Translations under genes and position numbers: made by a program | Assembly (NCBI GenBank): GCA_003481775.1 | Contig: QULU01000012.1 | Coordinates: 1 to 64,000 of the forward strand | Reading direction: 5' to 3' | Length of the DNA: 64,000 bases | Origin: Clostridiaceae bacterium OM02-2AC | GTDB lineage: Bacteria; Bacillota_I; Bacilli_A; Erysipelotrichales; Erysipelotrichaceae | The notes under the pieces: generated by a model | What the model was told of the DNA's origin: nothing | Databases searched by the model: none | Seen by the model: only the letters and a program-made list of their open reading frames with translations | Part shown: in pieces, positions 25,897 to 34,203 of the stretch | Layout of the letters: each line of letters begins with the position of its first letter | Numbering within the stretch: the first letter of the stretch is position 1

Positions 25897-25930
25897 AAAG
25901 GAATGCGGATTTTACTCGCATTCCTTTTTT
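25897..25930. terminator. Bidirectional terminator
   Basis: Eleven-base stem AAAGGAATGCG (25,897-25,907) with CGCATTCCTTT (25,917-25,927). T follows on plus, and A-rich sequence before it gives T on minus. It ends the minus-strand Rpn gene and any plus-strand read-through. Confidence 0.85.
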
Positions 25931-25932
25931 TG

Positions 25933-26931
25933 CTATTTACGTTCATTCTTTCTCAGCTTTTCTTTTAAATCATCATATGTATCACATTCCAGAATAAGGA
26001 TGACCGCGTCATCTATCTGCTGATCGGATAGGGAATTCACCCAATTATCTTCAATTTTGTACCTATGGATGATTTGTGTCTGTAAGAATGTCCTTTTTCC
26101 TTTTTCAAAACCTTTTTCAAGTCCCTTTTCAAGCCCCTTTTCAAGTCCTTCTTCGATGCCCTTTTTAAATCCATTCTCCAGCCCCACTCGCTCAGCTTCT
26201 GCAGTTCGTTCCTGCAAATTGGCCTGAACTGCCTGTTCTGCAAACTCCACGGATTCCGCCCAGCTGAATAACGATCCATCTTCTCGCATTTTATTATATT
26301 TTTCCATAACTACGTTCACCATCCTTTTCTTCATGTTTAGTATAGCATCATCCGGATTATATGCAAGCACATAGCAGAAGGTTTCAAACTCTGTCAAATT
26401 TTCCACTCCTCCAACCTCTTTTACACGCTGCTGAATCATTGGTAAAAACACAATTGCACGATTCAGTGTACCATTGGGCTCCTCTTGATTATCTTCATCC
26501 TTAACCTTGTAATGACGAATCATGCGACCTCCATCCTTGGGCTTATCATTCATAAAAATAATCTGATAAAATGGTTTCAGCTCGGTATATTCGTCTCCCT
26601 GCTTCAGTTGTCTGCCGACCAAGCGATAGCCATACTGCTGAAAACGCAGCTGTTCCCTCTGCGTATAGCCCGATACCTGCATTTCCAAATCGTAAAAGTG
26701 ACCGGCTTCATCCTCTAGTACGACATCCAAAACTGCACGTTTTCCAAAAAATGCTTCCGGTAACAGCTCCGGGTTCAGCACCTTCGTTTCATGGACCTTC
26801 AACCCGTAAATTTCTTCAATGATTCTGCTTCTCAGCCATGCAGAGTCTGCATCCTCACCGATCAGCATATACTTGAAAAAAACATCATTGTGAAAGGGAA
26901 TCGGGTAATCCTTTGCATAATCTTTTTTCAT
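25933..26931 (-). CDS. Rpn-family recombination-promoting nuclease / putative transposase
   Basis: A 332-residue protein of the PD-(D/E)XK-type Rpn family. The core includes HNDVFFKYML near the start, AVLDVVLEDEAGHFYDLEMQV with the likely D...E-x-Q nuclease residues, and RLRFQQYGY-like RLVGRQLKQG. Near residues 257-282 it carries a tandem GLEKG repeat (about four to five copies), common in this family. A strong ribosome site precedes the ATG. Rpn proteins act as DNA endonucleases that promote RecA-independent recombination; recent work also links some to phage defence. Confidence 0.85.
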   Translation of the reverse strand: MKKDYAKDYPIPFHNDVFFKYMLIGEDADSAWLRSRIIEEIYGLKVHETKVLNPELLPEAFFGKRAVLDVVLEDEAGHFYDLEMQVSGYTQREQLRFQQYGYRLVGRQLKQGDEYTELKPFYQIIFMNDKPKDGGRMIRHYKVKDEDNQEEPNGTLNRAIVFLPMIQQRVKEVGGVENLTEFETFCYVLAYNPDDAILNMKKRMVNVVMEKYNKMREDGSLFSWAESVEFAEQAVQANLQERTAEAERVGLENGFKKGIEEGLEKGLEKGLEKGFEKGKRTFLQTQIIHRYKIEDNWVNSLSDQQIDDAVILILECDTYDDLKEKLRKNERK

Positions 26932-27263
26932 AGGTAATATCCTCCTTTTTTTCCTATATACTCTTATATACGTATGGAAGGTGCAAAACTCCTAAATTTT
27001 TTTAATGTTTTACAATTTCATGATTGCATTTACATGAGGAGCTGTGTATCGTGGGCATTGCAGTTTTATCATGCGTAAAGGAAAGGGGATTGCATGGTTA
27101 GAATACCGGGCTGCAGCTTACACAAAGTTTCATTTCTTTCAGAAAATATAGTCAAACTGTTTCTTTTTTTGCATAAGTATGGGATAATAAAAAGCATAAA
27201 AGCGTCATAGTGTCTTTTCCTTATGAAAAGGAATATACTATAGCAGATAAGGAGGTTTGTCGC
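26932..27263 (+). other. AT-rich intergenic region upstream of cysteine operon
   Basis: There is no gene. It holds GATAAT and TATACT -10-like sequences near 27,185 and 27,233, and a small inverted repeat (TTCCTT...AAGGAA) just before the latter. A T-box consensus (GGTGGNACCGCG) was looked for and not seen. Confidence 0.5.
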
Positions 27264-27359
27264 ATGAAAGCATATACTGCAGGAAAATTGTTCTGGAATA
27301 CGTTCAAATGCGAAAGCGTCCTGCTTCGTGAACGATGTTGTATATCGTATCGTTCATAG
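27264..27359 (+). CDS. Cys-rich leader peptide upstream of cysK-cysE (candidate)
   Basis: A 31-codon ORF with an AAGGAGG ribosome site 7 bases before the ATG. It has three cysteines, C16 and the pair C25-C26, about ten times the usual frequency, and ends 33 bases before the cysteine synthase start. Its 3' half overlaps two mutually exclusive hairpins (27,301-27,334 and 27,329-27,356). This is the layout of a peptide-based attenuator sensing cysteinyl-tRNA. There is no homologue to cite; it is an inference from position, ribosome site and composition. Confidence 0.5.
   Translation: MKAYTAGKLFWNTFKCESVLLRERCCISYRS
27301..27356 (+). promoter_or_regulatory. Alternative hairpins in the cysK leader
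   Basis: TGAACG at 27,329-27,334 can pair with CGTTCA at 27,301-27,306. As TGAACGAT (27,329-27,336) it can instead pair with ATCGTTCA (27,349-27,356), a perfect 8-base stem. The two folds exclude each other. No T-run follows the second, so any control would be on translation or RNA stability rather than simple termination. Confidence 0.45.
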
Positions 27360-27392
27360 AGGATATTAACTGTAAAAAGGAGGACATGAAAG

Positions 27393-28277
27393 ATGAAGGA
27401 AACAGTAAAGCTGATTGGAAATACACCCCTGTATCATATAGAGGATACCAATATATATGTAAAGCTGGAAAAATATAACATCGGTGGCAGTATCAAGGAC
27501 CGCGCGGTGCTGGGAATGCTGGAGGCCGCCAGGAGCAAGGGAGAAATCAGACAGGACACCGTGCTGGTTGAAGCCACCAGCGGTAACACCGGCGTCGCTC
27601 TTGCTATGCTTGGAGCTGTTTATCATATTCCGGTGATTATCATCATGCCGGAAACGATGAGCATGGAGCGTCGGCAGCTGGTTAAGGCATATGGGGCGAC
27701 ACTTATTCTGACTTCGGGAAGCAAGGGAATGCAGGGAGCCATGGAGGAGATGGAGCGCCTGATGAAGGAGCATAGCAACTATCGTTCGCTATCACAATTC
27801 GACAATCCGGATAACCCCACTACACATTACGAAACAACCGGAAAAGAGATTCTGGATCAGCTGCATGATGTAGATATCTTTGTGGCCTGCATCGGTACGG
27901 GAGGTACCTTCAGCGGGGTGGCAAAGCGGCTGAAGGAGCACAATCCCGCTATTTTATGTATGGCTGGTGAACCGGAAAAAAGTGCAGTTTTAAGCGGACG
28001 TCAGGCAGGTCCGCACAAAATACAGGGGATCGGTGCAAATTTTGTTCCTGCCAATTTTGATCGGGAGCTGGCGGATGATATTCTGCTGATATCCGATCAT
28101 GAGGCTGTTTTTGAGACTGTGCGCTTCGCTAAGGAAACCGGTATCCTGGTTGGTATCAGTTCCGGTGCCAACATCGCTTTAGCAAAGCGTTTGGCTCTGC
28201 GCTATCCCGGAAAAAACATCGTTACAGTAGCACCGGACGGCGGAGAAAAATATCTCTCCGTACTGGACTTTGACTAA
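27393..28277 (+). CDS. cysK: Cysteine synthase (O-acetylserine sulfhydrylase)
   Basis: A 294-residue PLP enzyme that joins O-acetylserine and sulfide to make cysteine. Lysine 35 in GGSIKDR carries the cofactor. The substrate loop EATSGNTG and the phosphate-binding GTGGTFSG are present. AAAGGAGG lies about 8 bases before the ATG. It is followed directly by cysE, giving a two-step serine-to-cysteine operon. The Cys-rich leader ORF upstream suggests control by cysteine supply. Confidence 0.92.
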   Translation: MKETVKLIGNTPLYHIEDTNIYVKLEKYNIGGSIKDRAVLGMLEAARSKGEIRQDTVLVEATSGNTGVALAMLGAVYHIPVIIIMPETMSMERRQLVKAYGATLILTSGSKGMQGAMEEMERLMKEHSNYRSLSQFDNPDNPTTHYETTGKEILDQLHDVDIFVACIGTGGTFSGVAKRLKEHNPAILCMAGEPEKSAVLSGRQAGPHKIQGIGANFVPANFDRELADDILLISDHEAVFETVRFAKETGILVGISSGANIALAKRLALRYPGKNIVTVAPDGGEKYLSVLDFD

Positions 28278-28278
28278 T

Positions 28279-28818
28279 ATGTTTCGTGTACTGAAGGACA
28301 TCAATCACAATCTGAACCGCTCCTTGCAAAATGATCCGGCAGCACATTCCAAGCTGGAAATTCTGTTGCTGTATCCGCATATCCGTGCACTGGCTTTTCA
28401 TCGGGTTTCTCATTTTCTATATCAGCACCATCTGTTCTTTCTGGCAAGGCTGAATTCCAATATCGCCAGACATTGGACAGGAATTGAAATCCATCCGGGG
28501 GCAACGATCGGCAGGGGACTGTTGATTGATCATGGAATGGGAGTTGTAATCGGAGAAACCGCCGTCATTGGGGATGATTGTCAGCTGTATCATGGAGTAA
28601 CCCTGGGCGGCACCGGGAAACAGCACGCCAAACGGCATCCGACACTGGGAAACCGTGTCATGATTGGAGCAGGCGCAAAATGTCTTGGCAATATCACGAT
28701 TCATGATGATGCCAAGGTCGGAGCCAATGCGGTTGTGATCAGCGATGTACCGGCAGGCTCTACTTTCATTGGTCTGGCTGCTAAAGATAAACGGGAAAAG
28801 CACTGTATATTTTATTAA
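28279..28818 (+). CDS. cysE: Serine O-acetyltransferase
   Basis: A 179-residue hexapeptide-repeat acetyltransferase that makes O-acetylserine for cysK. The motif [17 protein letters not shown], followed by [10 protein letters not shown], is the CysE active region. It is shorter than the E. coli enzyme, as usual in Firmicutes. The ATG lies one base after the cysK stop; a TTG at 28,270 would overlap cysK, and no strong ribosome site is seen, so translation is probably coupled. Confidence 0.9.
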   Translation: MFRVLKDINHNLNRSLQNDPAAHSKLEILLLYPHIRALAFHRVSHFLYQHHLFFLARLNSNIARHWTGIEIHPGATIGRGLLIDHGMGVVIGETAVIGDDCQLYHGVTLGGTGKQHAKRHPTLGNRVMIGAGAKCLGNITIHDDAKVGANAVVISDVPAGSTFIGLAAKDKREKHCIFY

Positions 28819-28825
28819 ATGTAAG

Positions 28826-28866
28826 AAGCTGCGGAAGCTACAGATACGATGCCGCGGCTTTTTTTA
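28826..28866 (+). terminator. Terminator after cysKE
   Basis: Stem AAGCTGCGG (28,826-28,834) with CCGCGGCTT (28,852-28,860), one G-T pair, then a T-run to 28,866. Confidence 0.85.
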
Positions 28867-29271
28867 TTGCCTTGCCCGTATCAACGCGCTTCTTAGCCTG
28901 CCGGCTTTTGCGAAACGTGTGTAAGGGAAGAATATCATAATGTTGTACTGCACACTTGCACAATGTTGCGGTATGCTATAAAATAATCCTGTGCACTGTA
29001 CATAAACGTATACGTTTGTGTACAGCTCTTTTTTGTATGCTTTTGTATGGGATATACATGTGTTTTCGCATATTTTTTAGGAATATGCCAGTATTTCTAA
29101 TCGTATACCATATGGAATATCTGCACTGGAAAGCGAGGATGAGGAAATGAAGCTGATGCTGGTTGTGCTGCTTTGCCTTGTTGCGGTCTTTCTGCAGTGC
29201 TGAAAGGCATGCGGACTGAGGGAGTGCAGTCTCCTGTCTCCATTCTTTGGCAGTTTGATAATCAAAACATA
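28867..29271 (+). other. Intergenic region with orphan promoter-hairpin unit
   Basis: There is no convincing protein gene. It holds a promoter-like pair near 28,957 (TTGCAC, 17 bases, TAAAAT), the palindrome at 28,996-29,025 with a T-run, and an 18-codon hydrophobic ORF at 29,148-29,204 (MKLMLVVLLCLVAVFLQC) with a weak GAGG site. Its reality is doubtful. Confidence 0.45.
28996..29034 (+). terminator. Palindromic hairpin with T-run, orphan (short RNA or operator)
   Basis: CTGTACATAAACG and CGTTTGTGTACAG form a 13-base stem with one mismatch around TATA, followed by CTC and six T. It lies only a few bases after the -10 of a promoter-like sequence, so it could be an operator at a start site or the end of a very short RNA. 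Confidence 0.5.
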
Positions 29272-29300
29272 TTGACGATTGCTTATTCGCATGGTATATT
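29272..29300 (+). promoter_or_regulatory. Sigma-A promoter of the PadR operon
   Basis: TTGACG (29,272-29,277), 17-base spacer, TATATT (29,295-29,300). The operator follows 8 bases downstream. Confidence 0.85.
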
Positions 29301-29307
29301 ATATCTG

Positions 29308-29340
29308 TAATAGATATATCTAAAATGGATATATCTATTA
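29308..29340 (+). promoter_or_regulatory. PadR operator
   Basis: Perfect inverted repeat with 13-base arms, TAATAGATATATC (29,308-29,320) and GATATATCTATTA (29,328-29,340). It covers the expected start site and ends just before the ribosome site of the PadR gene. Autorepression is the natural reading. Confidence 0.85.
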
Positions 29341-29354
29341 TGGAGGTTGAGAAT

Positions 29355-29693
29355 ATGTCAAAAAGCAATACGATGGAGAGTGAGCAGCTGACAGATGCCA
29401 TGTATTACATTTTGCTGTCGCTGATTACGGAGCGCCATGGCTATGCGATCATGAAATATATCGAAGAGCTCAGTAATCAAAGCATTACCATGGGACCGGG
29501 AACCCTGTATACCCTGTTGAAGAAGCTGTGCAAGGCGGAATGGATTCTGCAGACCTCTGTTGATGCGGACCGGACAAAAAAATATCAGATTACCGATACT
29601 GGCAGACAGGTGCTGCTTCATGAGGTAGCGCGTCGTAGGCGTATGGTAGAGGACGGATTGCGAATATTGGAGGAAAACGGATATGAAGGATAG
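29355..29693 (+). CDS. PadR-family transcriptional repressor
   Basis: A 112-residue winged-helix protein. The conserved segment YYILLSLITERHGYAIMKYIEELS and GPGTLYTLLKKL are typical of PadR. The ATG at 29,355 has GGAGG 8 bases upstream; the longer frame start at 29,325 lies inside the operator. It heads an operon for an ABC exporter, so it probably senses a toxic compound and represses its own operon. Confidence 0.92.
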   Translation: MSKSNTMESEQLTDAMYYILLSLITERHGYAIMKYIEELSNQSITMGPGTLYTLLKKLCKAEWILQTSVDADRTKKYQITDTGRQVLLHEVARRRRMVEDGLRILEENGYEG

Positions 29694-30417
29694 AAAACGC
29701 GTGATGTGCGGTGGTCTTGCCTTTTCCGATTGTGAGGATATGGAAATGCTGCATCAGTATGCAAAGGAAGGCTGGGTATTTGAGGAATTCCGCGGTATGT
29801 GCTACATCCTGCAGAAGCAGGAGCCGGTCAATCGCATCTTCAGCTACGATATGCAGAAGCTGAAGGAGGATGAAAAGGAAGCGTACTTTCAGCTGTTTGA
29901 GAACAGCGGCTGGCACATTATAAATCCGAAGGGAGAAGATGTTTACTTTTTCTGGGCTGAGGAGGGCTGTGTTCCCTTACACAGTGAGGTGGAAACCAGA
30001 ATGGAGGGGTATCGTTCGACCCTGCATATATTCGCCGGTGCACTGGTCATCGGCTGCCTCTGTCTGCTGTCCCTGCTGTGGGTTAAAAGCTCTGTAGTGT
30101 CGATGATTCTTTTGCTGGCAGGCTCGATTCTGGGGGCTGTCGGTCTGCTGATGGTGGTCGGTATTTTGCTTCGCATGAAGAACATGCGTCTGCGTATCGT
30201 GAATCTGACCTTTCGCAAGGGTGCTGTGCTGTTTGTGGCTGGTGTCGGTATGCTGCTTGCAAGCGGGGTTGGCTGGGCAGCGAATATGCATAATCTGCTG
30301 TTGATACTCGGGACAGTCTGTACGATTGAGGGCTTTCTGTGGATGTGCTTTCAATATCGTCAGTTTCGGGATAAAAAAGAAGTTCATATAAAAAAGAAAG
30401 ATGAGGGTGTATTATGA
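29683..30417 (+). CDS. DUF2812 membrane protein
   Basis: A 244-residue protein. The N-terminal 100 residues form the DUF2812 domain (KEGWVFEEFRGMCYILQKQEP), and the rest has four transmembrane helices in two pairs (about 108-160 and 180-230). These proteins regularly sit next to PadR genes. It overlaps the PadR gene by 11 bases and the ATPase gene by four. Function is unknown; a sensor or modulator of the exporter is possible. Confidence 0.85.
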   Translation: MKDRKRVMCGGLAFSDCEDMEMLHQYAKEGWVFEEFRGMCYILQKQEPVNRIFSYDMQKLKEDEKEAYFQLFENSGWHIINPKGEDVYFFWAEEGCVPLHSEVETRMEGYRSTLHIFAGALVIGCLCLLSLLWVKSSVVSMILLLAGSILGAVGLLMVVGILLRMKNMRLRIVNLTFRKGAVLFVAGVGMLLASGVGWAANMHNLLLILGTVCTIEGFLWMCFQYRQFRDKKEVHIKKKDEGVL

Positions 30418-31124
30418 TCGAAGTAAAGAATCTGACAAAGCTGTATGGGAAATTCAAGGCTGTGGATGATGTTTCCTTATGCGCGGCGGATGGAGAGGTA
30501 ACCATTCTGCTGGGACCAAACGGGGCTGGTAAGTCGACAACCATAAAAAGCATAACCAATCTGCTGCAGTACAAGGGAGATATCAAAATCAACGGTGTTG
30601 CCAACAGCTCACTGGATGCGAAAAAGGGTTTTGGCTATATTCCTGAAGCACCGGTGCTCTATGATCTTCTGACCATAGATGAGCATGTGGAATTTATCGG
30701 AAAGGCATACCGCTGTGAGAATTACCGTGCACTTGCGGATGAATATATCGCTCTGTTCAAACTGGAGGATAAACGTAAAAAAGCGGTTCGTGAGCTCTCC
30801 AAGGGGATGAAGCAAAAGGTCAGTATGCTGCTGGCGTTGATTATTTCCCCGCAGACGCTGCTGGTGGATGAGCCGATGGTAGGACTGGATCCGTCCAGTA
30901 TTGAAGAAACACTGCAGCTGTTTGTACGCCTGAAGCAGCAGGGGGTTGCCATTCTGATTTCCACGCACATCATTGATGTGATCGAAGCGATATGGGACAG
31001 TGCCTATATTATGGATCATGGCAGAATCGTTGCGCATGTGCGAAAGGAAGAGCTGAAGGATGAAAGCATTAAGGAAATCTTCTTTGCATCGGTGGAAGGT
31101 GATGAACATGAGCGTACTGTATAA
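30414..31124 (+). CDS. ABC exporter ATP-binding subunit
   Basis: A 236-residue ATPase. It has Walker A GPNGAGKST, signature LSKGMKQKVS, Walker B LLVDEPMVGLDP and the H-loop in LISTHII. It is most like the ABC-2 type drug or bacteriocin exporter ATPases and works with the permease that overlaps it by 17 bases. Confidence 0.93.
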   Translation: MIEVKNLTKLYGKFKAVDDVSLCAADGEVTILLGPNGAGKSTTIKSITNLLQYKGDIKINGVANSSLDAKKGFGYIPEAPVLYDLLTIDEHVEFIGKAYRCENYRALADEYIALFKLEDKRKKAVRELSKGMKQKVSMLLALIISPQTLLVDEPMVGLDPSSIEETLQLFVRLKQQGVAILISTHIIDVIEAIWDSAYIMDHGRIVAHVRKEELKDESIKEIFFASVEGDEHERTV

Positions 31125-32670
31125 GCTGTATCTGACCCGCATGAAGGCGAATATCCGCCATGTATTTTCCCGTAAGGGAAGCGCGATTTTCGCCATACTC
31201 ATGATTCTGCTATACGGCGGACTGATTGTCATGAGTCTTTCCAAGCCGGAAATTGCATTGTCGATGCAAAATATCACGGATGCCAATATGGCCATCATGA
31301 TCGGTGTTGGCTTTACTGCTCTGATGGTCGGCGTCATGCTGCTGCAAAAAAGAAAGGCGTTGTTCATGGAATCGGATGCCTTTTATCTGTTCAGCGGACC
31401 CTTTACCCGCGTACAGACGATGCGCTTTCTCATGCTGCAGAATATCGCTTCTGCCTTCCTGTGCGGGGCGGTTTCTCTGCTGATGGTCATTTTGCTGGGA
31501 AGCACGATCGAATTGTCCTTTCCGTTTTTGCTTATGGCATTCCTCTGCTTTTCCTTGGTGTATTTTGTCTTTCTGGTTGTATATTATTATGTGTATCTGC
31601 TCTCCATTCAAAAGGACAGCTACCGCCATATTCCTGCGATTGCCGCTTTGCTGTATGTATTGATGGTTGCGGCGGTGTATGGTATGGTTGTCATGCAGAA
31701 TGATCTTGCACTGGCAGGAAGTGGAACGCTCTTTCTGAATACGGAGCTGTTTTACTGGGTGCCGCTGTTTGGATGGATCAAAATGATACTGGTTTCCTAT
31801 ATCGCTTCCTCATGGGGACTTATGCTGCTTGGAATCGGCTTACTTCTGATTTCCTGTATGGCAGCCTATCTGCTGCTATGCGGCTATAAGGGGGATTTTG
31901 TGGAGCGTGCCATGCAGGATGCACAGGAGTTTACTGCACTGTATAAGGATATGCGTGCTGGCAAACGCGATGGAATGAGTGATCGTAAGATACATGAGGT
32001 CAAGGCAAGCTTTCGCAGTGGTGCGATGGCTATCTTTTCCAAGAAAGTTCTGCTGCTGCGCAAATCCAATGACTATATCCGCTGGACGGATATTCTGACG
32101 ATTGGTATTTATCTGGTTATCACGCTCATCATGGATATGGGCTTCGGCTTTTTCATGTATATGATGATGTTCTGGCTCTTTACCATTGTCCAGAATTCCG
32201 ATTTCATGAAGGATATGAACAACTATCAGATTTATCTGATTCCCGATCATCCGCTGAAAAAGCTGCTCTGCGTACTACTGCCGACCTTTTTAAAGATGCT
32301 GCTGCCCATGAGTGCGGCTATTCTTGTGGCGGCTTTGCTGTATCGAACGGATATCGCCAGTGTCGTGCAGTATTTCATCATGCTGCTGGGCTATGCGACG
32401 CTGTTTCTGTCAGCGAGCGTGCTTTCTGTGCGTATCTTAAAGAGTCGCAACAACGCAATGATGGAGAATATGCTGCGTATGCTGATCATGGTTGCAGCTG
32501 CTGCTCCCGGGATCGGGCTGACCATTTTCTTCCTGAGCAAGGGGACGTTTACACTGGAGCTGCTGCAGCAGCTGACGCTGATTTCGCTGGCGATGAACTT
32601 TGTCATATCCGTTGTAATCGTGCTGGTCTGTGCTCCGATGATGAACGGAAGAGAGATCAAAAGCGAGTAA
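31108..32670 (+). CDS. ABC-2 type exporter permease
   Basis: A 520-residue integral membrane protein with about twelve hydrophobic segments. It begins MSVLYKLYLTRMKANIRHVF. The ATG at 31,108 has GGAAGGTG 6-7 bases upstream; the longer frame from 31,060 would sit deep in the ATPase gene. It pairs with the ATPase as the last gene of the PadR-controlled operon. The substrate is unknown. Confidence 0.88.
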   Translation: MSVLYKLYLTRMKANIRHVFSRKGSAIFAILMILLYGGLIVMSLSKPEIALSMQNITDANMAIMIGVGFTALMVGVMLLQKRKALFMESDAFYLFSGPFTRVQTMRFLMLQNIASAFLCGAVSLLMVILLGSTIELSFPFLLMAFLCFSLVYFVFLVVYYYVYLLSIQKDSYRHIPAIAALLYVLMVAAVYGMVVMQNDLALAGSGTLFLNTELFYWVPLFGWIKMILVSYIASSWGLMLLGIGLLLISCMAAYLLLCGYKGDFVERAMQDAQEFTALYKDMRAGKRDGMSDRKIHEVKASFRSGAMAIFSKKVLLLRKSNDYIRWTDILTIGIYLVITLIMDMGFGFFMYMMMFWLFTIVQNSDFMKDMNNYQIYLIPDHPLKKLLCVLLPTFLKMLLPMSAAILVAALLYRTDIASVVQYFIMLLGYATLFLSASVLSVRILKSRNNAMMENMLRMLIMVAAAAPGIGLTIFFLSKGTFTLELLQQLTLISLAMNFVISVVIVLVCAPMMNGREIKSE

Positions 32671-32687
32671 ATTTATATAAAACTTAT

Positions 32688-32725
32688 GGAAAGGAAAGGG
32701 AAATTTCTTTTCCTTTTCCTTTGTT
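32688..32725 (+). terminator. Imperfect terminator after exporter operon
   Basis: Purine-rich GGAAAGGAAAG faces the pyrimidine-rich CTTTTCCTTTTCC with T after it. The stem is imperfect. Confidence 0.5.
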
Positions 32726-32765
32726 TATGATATAGTATGTTACAGTATTCAAAAGAGGTAATTGT

Positions 32766-34031
32766 ATGTGGAAATATCAATGTAAGAAACATCTTATGGT
32801 TTTACTGGTCAGCTTTGCGGCCGGTGCAGTCCTGTTTGGACTTATGGGCTATCAAAGAGACTATATCGTTTCCTTGATGCAGCAAAGCATTCCTGCGGAA
32901 ATGGTGGGAGAGCTTGTAAAAGCGGATTATATGTATTATCTGATCGGTGGTCTGACCATATCCGGTCTTGCTAACGGCGTCATGCTGCTGAGCTATGCCA
33001 TGCAGCGCTTTAACGTTCCCTTTATCCTCATCATGGTGCTGTTCTTTATGGGCGGCTTCACCATCGTTGAGCTGATTGGCACCGTAACCGTGCTTCCGGC
33101 ACTTGTCGTCTGCCTGTATGGAATGCTGAGTATTCCCAACAGAGGCAAGCGTAGGGAATTCGCAAAGGAAAATGTCACCAGCGTTGCGGAGGTGGAACGT
33201 GTTTACCGCCTGCACCATGCATATCTGAGTGAGTATGAAGCGCTTGGCAAAAAGGCCTGGAGCTTTAATCTGAAAATGAATCTGTTGTATTTTACAGGCT
33301 TGATCGCAGTTCTGCTCGTCATCCTGTATGTCGAAAATTTCTTTGCGGTCTTTGCGGCGATGATGATGTATTCCATTCTGTTTTTCCAGCTTACCAAACG
33401 TAAAAATATGTCCATGCAGCCGATTATATCCCTGCTGTATGATCAATGCAATCCGGAGGCCTGCGCAACGGCAATCTTCGCCTATGCCAAAAAAGGAAAA
33501 CGGAAAAAGAGCTTTCCGATGCCGCAGCATCTTGCACAGTGCATGGTCTATCTGAATGATCCGCATCTGGCAATCGATGTGCTGGCAACCAGTGCGCAGG
33601 GCAGAGGAAACTTCATCTTCGCCTATCACTCGCTGATGGCCTATGCGTATTACCAGCTGGGAGATCGCAGTATGGTGAAATATCATTACGATGAATGTGA
33701 GAAGGCCGGGGCCAGAGTAAACAACGGACCGATGCAAATGATTAAAACACAGTGTCTGGAGGGGATTCAAAACAAGCTGGATCTGATGGATCAGAACTTT
33801 ACCGGCTCCCGCGTCTTTTTTGAAAAAGCGATGCCGACAGCAGGATTTGAATTTCAGCGTGTGGATTTCAAATACTATTTGGGACTGATTGCTTTTGTTG
33901 AGAAGGACTTGGAGGAAGCGAAAGGCTGCTTCCGTTATGTCTGTGCGCATGGTAATAAAATCTATTACGTGGAAAAGGCACAGAGCTTTCTGAAAACGAT
34001 CGAACAGGCAGAGGCTGCCGTACAGGAATAA
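32766..34031 (+). CDS. Membrane protein with TPR-like cytoplasmic domain, function unknown
   Basis: A 421-residue protein. Hydrophobic segments lie near 8-25, 52-70, 84-115 and 165-200. Residues about 215-421 are helical, with repeated AYAYYQLGD- and FKYYLGLIAFVEKDLEEAK-like pieces that resemble tetratricopeptide repeats. AGAGG precedes the ATG. It has its own upstream gap and a terminator, so it may be a single-gene unit. I do not recognise the family. Confidence 0.75.
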   Translation: MWKYQCKKHLMVLLVSFAAGAVLFGLMGYQRDYIVSLMQQSIPAEMVGELVKADYMYYLIGGLTISGLANGVMLLSYAMQRFNVPFILIMVLFFMGGFTIVELIGTVTVLPALVVCLYGMLSIPNRGKRREFAKENVTSVAEVERVYRLHHAYLSEYEALGKKAWSFNLKMNLLYFTGLIAVLLVILYVENFFAVFAAMMMYSILFFQLTKRKNMSMQPIISLLYDQCNPEACATAIFAYAKKGKRKKSFPMPQHLAQCMVYLNDPHLAIDVLATSAQGRGNFIFAYHSLMAYAYYQLGDRSMVKYHYDECEKAGARVNNGPMQMIKTQCLEGIQNKLDLMDQNFTGSRVFFEKAMPTAGFEFQRVDFKYYLGLIAFVEKDLEEAKGCFRYVCAHGNKIYYVEKAQSFLKTIEQAEAAVQE

Positions 34032-34043
34032 TATGCAGACGAG

Positions 34044-34070
34044 AGAGGACGCTTTCAATCCTCTTTTTTT
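34044..34070 (+). terminator. Terminator after TPR membrane protein
   Basis: AGAGGA (34,044-34,049) with TCCTCT (34,059-34,064), then seven T. Confidence 0.8.
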
Positions 34071-34124
34071 ATTTTCAGTGAAAGCGGAAACATTGTGAAC
34101 TTTGTGTGAAGATAAGCAACCTTG

Positions 34125-34152
34125 TTGACAGAGCCGCAATTTTGAATATAAT
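34125..34152 (+). promoter_or_regulatory. Promoter of the MarR-ABC operon
   Basis: TTGACA (34,125-34,130), 16-base spacer, TATAAT (34,147-34,152): both consensus boxes. Confidence 0.9.
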
Positions 34153-34185
34153 AGTTAAGGTAGTTAATTATTAAGTTACTTAACT
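34153..34185 (+). promoter_or_regulatory. MarR operator
   Basis: Long imperfect palindrome AGTTAAGGTAGTTAAT-T-ATTAAGTTACTTAACT, 13 of 16 arm positions matching, starting right after the -10 box. Fits an autoregulated MarR site. Confidence 0.8.
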
Positions 34186-34203
34186 AATTGGAGAGGTGAT
34201 ACA

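Noticed and set aside
26090..26165. CRISPR-like or satellite repeat in the Rpn gene
   Set aside because: The short repeats are in frame and encode GLEKG units; there are no spacers.
26932..27392. T-box riboswitch before the cysteine genes
   Set aside because: T-boxes are usual there in Firmicutes, but the conserved GGTGG anti-terminator sequence is absent.
32802..34139. 445-codon open frame antisense to the TPR membrane protein
   Set aside because: The sense frame has a ribosome site, membrane helices and a terminator; the antisense has none of these.
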